A stretch of 64,000 bases of DNA from Kudoa neothunni (taxonomy: Eukaryota > Cnidaria), in the NCBI GenBank assembly GCA_964304625.1, contig OZ199839.1, positions 806,001 through 870,000 of the forward strand. The letters run 5' to 3'. The translations under genes were made by a program, and so were the position numbers. Of the stretch, positions 25,101 through 36,454 are shown one piece after another (the first letter of the stretch is position 1; each line of letters opens with the position of its first letter). The notes under the pieces are model-generated. The model saw only the letters and a list, made by a program, of their open reading frames with translations. It did no database searches and was not told the DNA's origin.

Positions 25101-28100
25101 GATAAAACAATAAATAATAGCAAATAATACAAGGTAGAATGTATTGAACGTACATATTATTTGACTGATTAATATCCACGTCGAGTGAGAAAATTTGATT
25201 TTTATTCTCGCGTATCTTATCATCAATCATATTGGTTCGATTATCGACATCCATCCCAGCCTTCAATGACTGGATTTCATCCTGGCACTGATTGTATTTT
25301 TCTTGGGATTCCATTTTTTCACTTTTTAGTCTAGTAATTATGGTGTCATTTTCCACCAGTTTCTTCTTGTTCTCTTGATAGGTTTGTTCACTCTACAACA
25401 CAATCACATTGATTACATTCCATAATACTCTTCGTTATAATAGTGACTTCGATAGAATTTCGTTGGAGTTGTTGTAGGTGTTGTTCGAATGATTGGTAAA
25501 GTTGTCGGTTGTGTTCTAATTCGGTTGAAAGAATCGATTCCTCCTACACAAATAGTTCAACACAAAATTTAATTTTTTCTTTGGAATAATGAAGATAATG
25601 TTACCTTGGAGAGAGCTATGGTATCATTTTCCAAGTGTTTGATTCTACCGCCACCTTTCTAATTATTTTACAAAAGTAGTTTATTTAAAAAAATGACGCA
25701 CACATGAAAGTATTGTGAATCACCTGGTCAAGTTCATGCTGCAACAGAGTTATTTTCTGTTCAATTTGTTCCAACTGATGTTTGTAATCGGTTTGTTTCA
25801 CTGTGAGATCCTTCAGTTGGATGTTGATCGTGTCGTATTTTTCGTGTTGAATGGTTTGATTTTTCTATACCGAACATACATAAATAATTTTTAACGAAAA
25901 TTCCTCGCATTCTAACAACTATTAGAAACTACTTTGATACGAACATACTCCAAAACAATAAGTTGTTTTTCAGTGTGTTCCAATTCACGTGTGACTGTTT
26001 GATACTCCAAATAGTTGGTTCTTTCCTTTATTTAATATTACATTATTAAATAATGATTCAGTGTAATAAAAGAAGTGTACTTTCTGTAGTTTCTCAATTG
26101 TGGGAGTAATATCATCGTTAATAAGCTATTAAAAATTGCAAAAGTTAACACATAGGCGATATAACGATGATTATACATGATCGATTTCTGCGAGACGTGT
26201 ATCTTTTTTTGAGAGTGTTTTTAGTGCAACCTGACGCTTGGTTTCATACATTTTAGTCCCAGCAGCCTCTTCCAACATAGACAATGTCTAGCGATTTTCA
26301 ATGTGTAGCGAAAACGGCAATAACTTAAAACCTACCTCCGGCGGTTTCATATTTAACACTTTGGTGATTTTACCCTAAAACAATCAATCAATCAATCATC
26401 AAACATTTATAGCAACCCAATTTAAATTGAGTGAAGAGTTTTACTTGCATAATCAAAAAGTGAGGATTGTTCACATTGAGCTGAACACTACAAAAAAGAT
26501 CTTGAATTCGACTGTTGGTACAGTTGCAGCCATTTATCAGGTATTTATTTCTCCCACCCAATACCACCTAACAACGGCACAACTTAAAGAAAGATATTTG
26601 TGTGGAGTTATAGAATTATTTAATCTTCTAGTTAACGCAAATTGTGTTCCCATGAAATAAAAATGATATTTTCATAATTTGAAGATTTATATTTAAAATG
26701 ATCAAATTATTAGGTATTTACAACGAAATTTCACAAAAAATATTAATTAGTTTTCCCTGAAAATTTTAGTATTTAATGTTCATAGTCAATTTATTCTAAA
26801 TAATAAACCAGCGGCCAATTTTGACACTAGAAATCTTATATAATTAGATGTATATATTCTAAATGAAGAAATGGGATATTTCAGAAATTCTTAGTTTTTT
26901 TTAACTAAAACGTTTAAAATGATTATTAAATCGGACTACTCTAATAAAAAATATGTCAAATAAAAAGGGAAAACATTATGTTAAATTAACGGATGATAGA
27001 TTATATCATGAATACAGTAAACTCTCGGTATTGCTTAATTTTCCATTATTTTATCTTAATAGTTAAGAAAATAATTATACGCGAAGTAAGAAGCCCATTT
27101 TCGAAGGTTTAATTTTATATAAAGTACAAAAAATCAGAAGAAGAGGAAAAATTGATGTTGTTATTGCATAGCTTAAATTGTTGCTTTTAATCCTTTAATC
27201 TTCTATATGGTTTACAACAAAAACCTGAAATTACTCAGTTCTCAGAGAAACATTGAACACCAAATCAAAATAAACAAAGATTATAAAGGAACGATAGTCA
27301 GGTGTCGAACCTTCGAACCATGGCTTAAAGGCGGTGGTACCATGCCGCTCTGCTACTGATTGTGTACACGTAGATTTTTGTTACATCCTTTAATCAATCA
27401 TTACACCATATAGTCAAAAACCTCTCAAAATTAACGAATATTTTTCTTAAAAATAATTATTTGTATTGTTTATGCACGCGTGTGTCTCAACATTGTGTAA
27501 TTTTTTGTTAGTGCGTAACTTATTGGAACCATGGAAAAGTTACGAAATATCGAGACTTAATATAGAAGGTCAGCGCTTCCCGATTCATTCTAGTTTCCGG
27601 GCCCTGTTATTTACACGGACAACTCACTCCGCATCCCTTCTCAAAAAAGAGATTAAAAATTAATTATTTTTAGATGGAGAAAATATTTTTATTAAATTAC
27701 ATTAACAAGAAAACAAATGTGAATAAAATAAGTGTTTTAAAAAATTTTTCTTGTCATTTATAAACAACAATCAGGTCAAAATGGGACTCTATCAGATAGA
27801 GATATTAAAAATCCTAATTTGTAAATGTATTAGATTGATAATATTTTTGTGCAAAACATCAGATGTGGATAGTTGAGTTTACGCGAAATTTATTATTTTG
27901 TAGCATTTGTTTTAATTAAAAAATTGGAAACTACACGAGGAAAATAAACGTGTAAATCAATCTCGAATGTAAAATTTTAGTTTATATAATTTTCGAGTAC
28001 AGATTTTTTCTAATTTGAAGTACAAAAAAATAAAAACTTAATATTGACATTATAAAAAAGTCTAATTCTTTTTTGTATAGCTAACTTAAATAATACAAAA

Positions 28101-30112
28101 TAGAATTTTGAAGAGCTTAATCCATTTAAAGCATTTTATAAGTTGTTTATCTTTCCCATTAAAAAATATATTCATCATAAAGTTTCGCGCCGTATCACTT
28201 AAAATTTGAACTAAATAAATTATTTACGAGTGAAAGAGAAATAAGTCATCATGTTAATTCCATACAATAATAAATAGAAAATAGTATAACAAAAACATAA
28301 ATTAATCAAATGACCATTTGTTTAACGGGCTTATTTCAGCTTCGATCGCTCTCACAGCATACATGATACATTTTCGGGAGAGATTCAGATTACTTGTAAT
28401 TGATACATTAAGTACAAAGCATGCCTGGTCGTACAGGTTTTCCGTTGACTCTAAGCGTGAGTCCTATAAAAATCGGGAAGCCCTTAAGTAGACTAATATT
28501 TAACAGTCACCTCTAAACCCCAATAACGACTTAATATTGCAATTCTAAAAAACTAATCTTTGACTCAAGAGTGCAAAAATTTACAATTATTCAAATAAAC
28601 CTCTCTTTCGTCCATATATTTTAAAGATATGTTTTCAACATAGATAGATCCTCACAAAAATCGCATCTCTATCATGTTTTTATGTTAGAAAAATAAAGTT
28701 TTTTGGCATTATTACCGAACAAACTTAAATTGGCAGTGATTCTCTTGTTACCACTCGAAGAATCCGCTAAGTCAACAACAGATGATCTCAAGAGATCCTG
28801 ACTAGCGTTGCGAGAATTTATTGTCAGTCAATCTCAATACATCGGAAAATTTCAACATTAATCTTAATCATTTAAAATATAAATGATTAACTCTGATACA
28901 AACATGACAACATAATGTTGGTTTTCACAAATAATTCCTAACTGCTTGAATAATAATAATAATAATTATTACTTAAATTAATTAATTAATTAACTAACTA
29001 ACTATTTATAAATATAACTTCATTTAATTAAATATAGATGTACTCTACAAAAAATTGATAAGAATAAATTACAATAAATTGAATGCTGCCCGGCAGAAAT
29101 AAATCGTTGTTTGTGAATTTTCAATTTTTATTAATTCATCGTTATATTTTGAGCCTCGGTTTTAAATGTGAAATCCTCTTTATCAATTATAGAAGTAAGA
29201 GTTTAACACCTGAAGTAGGACTTACGTCATTAATCCAATAGAAACCCATTCTAAGAAATATCGGCGTTAAAAATAAACATCGTTACATTTTTATTTAAAC
29301 CATTCGTAACATCAACAATACTGCATAAACCACTTAACAACTCCACTCAGTAATACTCCAGATCGCCTAAATCCGCGCAATCTTCATTCTAATCACTAAC
29401 ATTTTTCCTCACGTACTACGTTAAGTGATTTAAGTGATGTGTTATCACAGACACGCTTACAATGTCAATTTGTCCCGAAAAATAAAATTCTGCGCTCTCC
29501 CACACGTTGACTTGATAAGTGTTGATATGACAACAAACATACAACTGTGCTTACGTTTAAAAATAGAAGTAAACAATTCCAAGGTGGAAATAAAATATAA
29601 ATCAAAGTGCATCCTAAATATGGTGATACAGTTTATTAATTAAAGTAGGATAATTGATATTGTTATAGAAAAATTTGAAGATATTTTTATGGTAACAATT
29701 TTATCAACAATTCAAATGCGCACTAATTAACTTAGAAGACTAATGCGTATGATTACTTGGCGACATATTGTTATCTCACTGAAATCTTCATATCCAATAG
29801 GAGATTGATTTTTATCCGAGTTATCAAAAACAACTGTAACAGACGCTTTAGTTATCCCAGCTTGACCATTTTTGTAGATTAGATCCTGTAGATTTGATGC
29901 TCTAACCTAATGATAATAAAGTATCAAATAGACAATATAAGTTACGTGGCTAAGATTGGTTATTCCTAGTAGGAAACATATTGCATCCAAGATATTGGAT
30001 TTTCCGCTTCCATTCAAACCAGTAATAGCATTAAAATTTTGATCAATGATTCCAACTCAGTTCTAACATTGTAAGACTTGAAACCATCTAAAATGATCGA
30101 CTTCAGATACAT
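19112..30112 (-). CDS. SMC2: SMC2, condensin core ATPase
   Basis: Eighteen exons, 5' to 3': 29946-30112, 29757-29906, 26445-26567, 26336-26374, 26177-26287, 26081-26125, 25933-26025, 25724-25864, 25605-25658, 25448-25543, 25154-25392, 24977-25097, 24857-24915, 24738-24797, 24310-24595, 19870-21071, 19696-19821 and 19112-19597. SMC2 pairs with SMC4 in condensin, which compacts mitotic chromosomes by ATP-driven loop extrusion. The protein starts [14 protein letters not shown] and has Walker [10 protein letters not shown] near residue 32. Next come [11 protein letters not shown], a coiled coil, the hinge (KGTMASLF onward, exons 15-16) and a second coiled coil. The ABC signature LSGGQRS and Walker [12 protein letters not shown] are in the last exon. 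The end of the head ([16 protein letters not shown]) matches SMC2 rather than SMC4. Exon 1 (167 nt) and exon 16 (1,202 nt) are each one base short of phase, with frame breaks near 30056 and 20139. If one base is allowed at each, the length is about 1,199 residues (human 1,197). Confidence 0.93.
22845..24165 (+). mobile_element. Decayed piggyBac-like element inside SMC2 intron 15
   Basis: The ends are inverted copies around GGTCCAATGGACTCTG (left about 22861, right about 24140). A plus-strand ORF ending at 23784 encodes a transposase C-terminus with the Cys/His-rich tail of piggyBac proteins ([11 protein letters not shown], then [20 protein letters not shown]). No DDD catalytic core is intact. 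The TTAA target sites are not clear at the ends, so the exact limits are approximate. Confidence 0.6.
23788..23952. mobile_element. 165-bp pogo-type MITE
   Basis: It starts CAGTCGAGTCTCTATTATCC and ends with the inverted form GGATAATCGAGGTTCAACTG. TA lies on both sides. Further internal inverted pieces (TTTCCGGATAA) make it a near-complete hairpin. It lacks coding capacity and sits just after the piggyBac-like ORF, so it landed in that element. A related lone end is at about 56690-56765. Confidence 0.8.
27290..27362 (-). ncRNA. tRNA-like Pol III promoter pair (tRNA relic or SINE head)
   Basis: On the minus strand, TAGCAGAGCGG (27355-27345) fits the A-box consensus and GGTTCGACACC (27311-27301) fits the B-box consensus. 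Their spacing is exactly that of positions 8 and 52 of a tRNA. The acceptor stem does not pair, only about three T-stem pairs form, and the D and anticodon stems are poor. It is therefore not a working tRNA gene as it stands. It could be a tRNA pseudogene or the head of a SINE. It lies within SMC2 intron 2 in the same orientation as the gene. Confidence 0.4.
27840..28500 (+). repeat. Dispersed repeat B, copy 1 (in SMC2 intron 2)
   Basis: It resembles 34820-35490 in the same orientation. Shared blocks include GAATGTAAA(A/G)TTTTAG, ACATGATA(T)ACATTC-like and CTTATTTCAGCTT(C/G)GAT runs, and a TTGATTC/TTGACTC...GTGAGTC segment near the right end. No coding capacity and no terminal repeat were found, so the class is unknown. 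Confidence 0.6.
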
Positions 30113-31033
30113 TGTTAAGATTGCGCGCAGCCGCCCGATCCTTCGATTGCTCAGATCCAGCAATAAAAAGATTTTACCAAAAACATTACACTCAATTTGG
30201 AGTTAATAATTTTTTTGTCGTTGGATTAAATAATTTTTAGATTTTCTAAGGTAGAACAAAATTTCGTTCACGTCAACAACATTCACTAATCCTTCAGTTG
30301 ATCAATAGAATTGTCAAATGGGTTACAAAATGAGAAAATGTCTTTTATTTTTCGAGGTTTTTAATAATCTTTAAACTAAAAATTTAATTTAAATTATTTT
30401 ATTTGATATACACGATAAGGTTCAAGTTCACAGTCAAACCATAAGCTATAACGCTAATCCTAGAGTAGTTCACCCGCATAAGTTAGAGCAGGAAATCTAC
30501 CTTGAATATTGTTCTAAACATACAAACTTCGAATATTATTTCATGAAAACTTAATTGTGATTAAATATTTATGTGATTATTTGTTGGTGTATAAGATATC
30601 TATTTAATCGTTGATCATTTGATTAGCACTAATCCTCGCATGGCGGGTTCCCAAAATCAAAGTTCGTACCCTTATGTCAATCGATTGGGCACGAAGAGAA
30701 TTCTAAGATTGTGTTCAATTCAGCTCTAGTTGTCTATTATTGTTTGTCTTCCACAGCCAACATTAGACATAGCTTCTATTATATATTATATACTAGAGAA
30801 GCTCATGATCAATACTTTCCAATAATCATTGTAAAACTTTAAGTGAACAAGAAACACAATGTTCACAATGATTCTGAATTAATTGAAACTATTATTGTTT
30901 TATGTCACTTTGAATTATACGTTAACATTTTAGTATAATAATAAACTGAGAATTATTTAACATAAAATGTATCGGGTGTTTACCGATACAATAGACCAGT
31001 TTTACTGTAATTGAATAAATCTATTAGATAGTA
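30113..31033. other. Region upstream of SMC2
   Basis: The 40 bp directly upstream of the SMC2 start are locally GC-richer (GCGCGCAGCCGCCCGATCC) than anything around them. They are the best promoter or leader candidate for the minus-strand gene. The rest is AT-rich and shows no gene. Confidence 0.45.
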
Positions 31034-31251
31034 TAGTCGATATGCGATATTGCGTGATTTTTCCTCATAACAACAAAATTACGCAATATCGAGACAAGCG
31101 CTTGCACACACAGGGGAATATAATTTGTTGTGTTTGGTTTATACGATTATCTTATTTCCAATAAACGTTAATTAATCAGCCTAATTATAGGACACTTATT
31201 TTAATTATTCCATAAAAATTGAAACTATTGGTTTAAGTTATTTTAGATTAA

Positions 31252-32854
31252 CCCTGTAACGATCTCAAAATCAGTACCCATGTAACACTTTTTAATTCGC
31301 CAATGTGTGTAAAAAATAATTAATTTTGGAATCCAAAATCTTGTTAAATTTAAACAAATAGAATCATTGGAATATTGTATTAATTACGCCAAATAATCTC
31401 AAACTAATGCCGAATATGACATTATCAGGATGTATCGACGTTCTCCGTAAGTTTTTACAAAATAAAAATAATATTAGGGGGTAATAAAAAACTCATTAAA
31501 AAATAATTATAACAATTAATTTTAGCGCTTTAAAAGAATTTAGAAGCATGAGCGGAGAAATAAAACTTGCAGCAATTATGACACCATTTAGAGTTTTTCC
31601 TATCATCTATCATTCATAATAATCTCAGCGTGACAATTTTTTATCTAAACTTGGTTCTTTATTCGATTATCAGATTTATTTGAATTTCCTTTGATAACTT
31701 TTCCGGAGATTCTATTTATAATGAATTGTACAATTCTTCGGAAAGTTTCTCGTTCATTTTTTCTCTAAATTAAATAGGTCGTTGAATAATACATATGCGT
31801 CAATCATGTGAAATGACGATAATTGGCCATCTTCTTTTAAATTTCTGGGTAGAAATTGATGCCAACATTCTACCCACATTATCAACCTCACCCCTGGTTG
31901 CTTTGTAATGCATTATCCATTATCGCATAAATTTAAAAATTTTTAGACGCTTCGATGACAGTATTATCAGTGGTAATTGTCTATCCTTATGAATAGTTAT
32001 TAGATTGGAAGGTCTACATAATCTTTAAGGTCATTTTCATTGGTATCATGTCACCCATCATTGAAATAATGATTTCCAAGCATATTTTTGTATATTTTTT
32101 TTGGATAATACCACCGGTTTCTGAGGTAATTTTTAACGAAAATCAATCAATAAATGATTTTATTTTTGATACAACATATGAAGTGGCATTAAGGATAGAA
32201 TTCATTATGTTTTCGGCACAGGTTTTTCTCGTAGGTAACTTTTGGTAAACTCCAAATAATTCCACTTTTACTTTTTAAATTATTATCATTAATATCTATA
32301 GGGTCTATTTCTTCATCCGATATATCATTTTCATTAATAACTTGATCATCAAGGTTGCTTCCAGATGAAGTATGTTCGTCAATGAAATCACTAGCGTCAT
32401 TCATTTATTTAGAATTATTTAGAATTATTTAGAATTATTTAGAATTATTTAGAATTATTTAGAATTATTCAGAATTATTCAGAATTATTCAGAATTATTC
32501 AGAATTATGCACTGGCGCACATGTGCATTGATCAAACGAGTCATTTTGTTCGTTATTTTCTTCAAATCTACTCGTTTGATTTAACTAATAATTTATCATT
32601 TAATTACTTAAAAGATACTCTTTAGATTAAAGTAATAAAAAAGTGGGGTAAATTTTACCTCAAAAAACGTTCGAGGATAATATTTAAATAAAATTTTTTC
32701 TTTTCATTAGTTTTTACCAATTTGTTTAGTAAAAGTAAATCGTTATATGATACAAGAATATTAAAAATTTGGTGAGGTTTAATAAATGAAATAAAAAGAT
32801 ATAATAAATAAAAAATCGCTTTGGGGTAAAATTTACCCCAAAATCGTTAGAGGA
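31252..32854 (-). mobile_element. Decayed piggyBac element, TTAA-flanked
   Basis: It starts CCCTGTAACGATC after TTAA (31248-31251) and ends, inverted, CCTCTAACGATTTTGGGGT before TTAA (32855-32858). Palindromic TTGGGGTAAAATTTACCCCA (32821-32840) and a weaker inner copy near 32641 match the end structure of the whole-looking element at 40.7-43.2 kb. A minus-strand ORF (32189-32404) carries the acidic N-terminus and the SGIIWSLP motif, comparable to SGILWTL of that element. The rest of the transposase is gone or scrambled. Confidence 0.8.
32405..32508. repeat. 10-bp tandem repeat (AGAATTATTT/C), about 10 copies
   Basis: Ten near-identical units lie just upstream of the transposase N-terminal ORF, inside the piggyBac remnant. 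The first units end in TTT and the later ones in TTC, so the array grew in at least two steps. It is followed by a short inverted repeat, ATCAAACGAGT. Confidence 0.95.
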
Positions 32855-33852
32855 TTAATACAACTTGGGGGATAATACTTTTAATATTCGATCCATTGTT
32901 GGATAGAGATCGAAGATTACAGACGGAACTTTTTGAATAAATGCATTCCTTAAATTACTTACGGCATGTTTCATATCTTTACCGAAACTTTAGTTTGTTC
33001 AACATCAAATTCAACTTCATTCTCAATTGATTTGTGTGGTTGATACTACCTCGTAATTTTAGCTTTCACAACTAGATACGCTATCATCATCATCATCATC
33101 AAATTTCGTCTCCCTTGTATTTTTATAAACTTTAAAAACATAAAAATTATATTTATAATTAAAAATTTTCAAAAATTTATCATTACTTTTCGTCTTCCAT
33201 CTAAAACTATATCTATTGTGATATAATTTTAGATGGTTGAACAAGTTTTTGCTTTCGCAAAAAATATAGGATATTTGAAAAAATTTTACAATAATTTTTT
33301 GTGAAATGGTGTTTAATGCTAATTGAGAGTCAAAATTGCATCAAGGAAAGTATATTTAGTATTCGACGAATCTTCATCTAATATCTTAGGACAACACATC
33401 ATTTTTTATATATACATTTAAAGCAATGAAATCACTCTTAGATCTAGTGATTGCGAAACACCTGTTGTATTTTTAGATAAAAAGGGAAGCTTTAAATTTC
33501 TAAAACAGTTTAGGTCTTTCGGATGTGCTCAAGAAGATTAATATTTTTTGTTTCTGATTTCATTTTATAATTTAGCTTTTTCATTGTCTGGTTAAAATAA
33601 CGTAAGTCAATCAGGAATTTTTTGGAGCATAATACTCATAAAATAAATTTTTTATCCCCTGAAACAAATAGGATTTTGGCATTTTCCAATTATGAATAAA
33701 GGAAATGTTTCTCAACTTGAAGAGCATAATACTAAAATCGATATCCTTTTTTGAAAGCTTTTTACCTTTATGTCATTTTCTTACATTAATACATGACTGC
33801 TGTTCTGTAATTGTTAATAAAAAAAGCAGTTCCATCAATATTTATTGTCTCC

Positions 33853-34176
33853 TTAGTTAAACGTGTATATCCAATTTTTATTTTCAAAAATCCACGAATC
33901 AATAGATATAAGGATAATGCTCGCAGCTTCACGCGGAAAATGTTTACATATGATCTCAAATCTTTTATAAACTCCCCTAACCCTTCCTAAATTTCTGTAA
34001 AATTTTAAATGTCTCTCATTTTTTCCATGGTGGTACCATTTAAATAATTGTCTCCAGACATAATGTAACCATTCGTGCGGTTTTTGATAAACCTCTTCAC
34101 CTTTGTTGATGAATCTTCCTACTTCTTGTAACGCATAAATTTTTCCGCTCGGTTTCATGAGAAAGAAATCTGCCAA
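33853..34176 (-). CDS. Unassigned ORF, about 100 codons
   Basis: This reading frame has protein-like composition (KPHEWLHYVWRQLFKWYHHG is a sample) but no family I recognise. The first in-frame ATG is about seven codons in. A CTTCAG acceptor just upstream keeps the frame open, so it may be an exon fragment. It lies next to the right end of a possible transposon, so it could be transposon-derived. No neighbouring exon was found. Treat it as hypothetical. Confidence 0.2.
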   Translation of the reverse strand: MADFFLMKPSGKIYALQEVGRFINKGEEVYQKPHEWLHYVWRQLFKWYHHGKNERHLKFYRNLGRVRGVYKRFEIICKHFPREAASIILISIDSWIFENKNWIYTFN

Positions 34177-34819
34177 GAATTTAATGCCACTGAAGATAAA
34201 TATTAAAATAGAATAAAACTAATTATACCACTAAGTATAAATTTCACAACCATCATTTTCTCGGTATCTTTTATTGTTTTATTCAATTGAAATACTGTAT
34301 TATTCAGATTTTCGTAGAATTACCACGCTGTTTTCTCCACATATTGAAGTTAAAATCACGCAATATCCAATCTTGACTGTACACACCTATTAAGTTAGAT
34401 ATGTGATTTTCCTAGAAGACCTTAATGCAGGATAAACTTTCTGTATTCGTCAGCATTTTAATTTATACTCAAACCAACTCCGAGTGAAAATAATTGAAGC
34501 CAACATCTGCCATTAGTTGCAGATATTTTTGGCATTAGAGATATTTCAACTAATTTAATCTTAGCTGAAATATCTCTTGTCATTAATGAGGGAAATTCTG
34601 CCCCATCTCAAAAAAGACATAATATAACGGATTTATTTTTTTGCGGAAAAATGTAACTAAAATAAATATAAACCGATAATAAATTAATATTCAGATTTTG
34701 TTCTTCTTTATTTCTTGGAAGCAATACTTAGTCCCCAAACAAGTCTCCTTATCTGGTAAATATTATTAGATAAAGATATGCATTAATCGAAATTTATAAA
34801 TGAGCTCGATATTTAATAT

Positions 34820-35500
34820 TTTAGTGCAAAATACCGGGTGTGAATAGTGAATACTCGCGCATGGGCGTACATATGATGTTTGATTTTGTATTTTATTTAT
34901 ATCTTTACTAATTAAATATAAAAATGAACATGTGAAAAAATTTTGAATGTAAAGTTTTAGATTATATAATTTTTTCGAGCAGATCGACTATAACTTAAAA
35001 TATAAAAATTGTAAATAATTCAACAAAAAATCCTAAAAATTTACTTTCGCCGATAATTAAATATTATTTGTAGCTTGATTTATACTATATTTAAAAAAAT
35101 TTAACTTCCGTTAAAGTATTTTATAATTTGTTTATTTAGAATGTTAAAAAATGAAAATTGTAAAAAGTTGCTACTATAGACCATTTATGATTTCCATAAA
35201 ATAGTTTATTTATGAGTGAACAAGAATCAAATTATTGTTCATGTTTTACACAGTGATAGACAGAAAATAGTAGATTAAAAACGTCAATTATTTTTCGGTA
35301 GAAATCATAAAATAATTATTGTTTACCAGACTTATTTCAGCTTGGATTACTTATGAATCATACATGATATACATTCGAGAGAGACTCCAATTACTTATAA
35401 TCGGTACATTAGATACGAAAACATGCTTGATCTTATAATTTTTTATTGATTCAATGTGAGTCTAGAATCCTAGTCGAGATACCTCTCATTAAATTATCAA
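34820..35500 (+). repeat. Dispersed repeat B, copy 2
   Basis: Partner of the copy at 27840-28500, in the same orientation but clearly diverged. It lies between the transposon-rich block and PWP1. Confidence 0.6.
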
Positions 35501-36454
35501 ATTTAATTAAGGAAGTGCCTATTAATACGGTAATTAATATTCAGGGGACGCTGGTTTTGACTATAGTTAATTATTTTTGGTTCCAAAGAGCAAAGCAGCG
35601 GGCCAAAAATAATTAAATATAACATATTCTAAGAAATTCAATCCATAAACAGCTTGTAAGTAGGAGTTGCCAACACTGAAAATTCCAAGTGCGCAAGCGT
35701 GCATGTCGTTTAAGATTAAGTTTTACCGTGCGAATAGTCTCTGTCATTTATTGTCTTGTTAATATTCTCTCTAGATAACTCCGATTTTGTTTCCCTATTT
35801 ATCCGATCCATTCTTTTATCAACTAAAATATTTAATATTTAAAATATCTAAAATTTTAAATTTTATTTAATAAATGAAACTGAATTTAGCTTTAAATTTT
35901 TCTATTTATTTATTTTATCATAAATCTGACGAACTCCCATAGTTTTCTCCAACAAAAATATTTTCCCAATTTTTCAACTGCATACTACCATTGTCACCGG
36001 TCTCATTTAACAAACCAGTACGAGTGCCAATAGGTATCTAATACCTACAAAGTGTTTTTCAAGAATTTGTTTATATTTTTCTCATAATTTAAGAGAAAAA
36101 TTGTTTGACCAAATATACTTTGAAAAATACGAATAATTTTTATAATTATTTTTTCACGTGGTCATATAATAGATAAGTATAAAATTAATAGCATTATTTC
36201 AAAAAATGCGTAATAACCATACCAAGCGATAGCCTTTTGTTACTATATAATCAAATTATAACTTTATCAGAACGCAACAATTTCTTTAGAAAATGTTCCC
36301 AAACACCAAATTATTATTGCCGTTATGATACTAATCTTCGACTTATTCAGATGTTCAAAAATAATAAATAAAATAATAATCATGTTGGATTTTTTCGTTT
36401 AGTGTAAACATCGAGAACTTCACTCGTGTTCTTCGACTTGGCGCAAGCGCAACA
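35501..36454. other. Region upstream of PWP1
   Basis: AT-rich, with no gene. The PWP1 promoter should lie in the last few hundred bases. The block at 36415-36455 is locally GC-richer (CTTGGCGCAAGCGCAAC) just before the start codon. Confidence 0.4.

Larger units (their letters stand above)
26568..29756 (-). other. SMC2 intron 2 (3.2 kb)
   Basis: This separates the exon ending ITICRQ from the exon starting VVLGGRNKY. It contains a tRNA-like Pol III signal, one copy of dispersed repeat B, and a TTAA/AACT short-tandem tract near 28977-29005. A CAGTAAACTCTCGGTATTGC motif near 27010 resembles a single pogo-type end. I see no conserved coding in it. Confidence 0.75.
31034..34379. mobile_element. 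Possible pogo-type element with a piggyBac copy inside it
   Basis: A left end (TAGTCGATATGCGATATTGC at 31034) and an inverted right end (CACGCAATATCCAATCTTGACTG, ending 34379 before TA) belong to the same end family as the element at 17.06-18.56 kb. The piggyBac remnant at 31252-32854 lies between them. The pairing is tentative, because an inverted partner of the left end also sits only 40 bp away (ATTACGCAATATCGAG at about 31079-31096). The left end could therefore belong to a tiny hairpin element. No pogo transposase pieces were recognised in the remaining 1.7 kb. Confidence 0.35.

Noticed and set aside
27290-27362. Functional tRNA gene
   Set aside because: A and B boxes fit, but the acceptor, D and anticodon stems do not pair.
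33853-34176. Angiotensin-converting-enzyme-like fragment
   Set aside because: A loose resemblance around the Trp/His-rich segment; no HEMGH motif and no consistent alignment.
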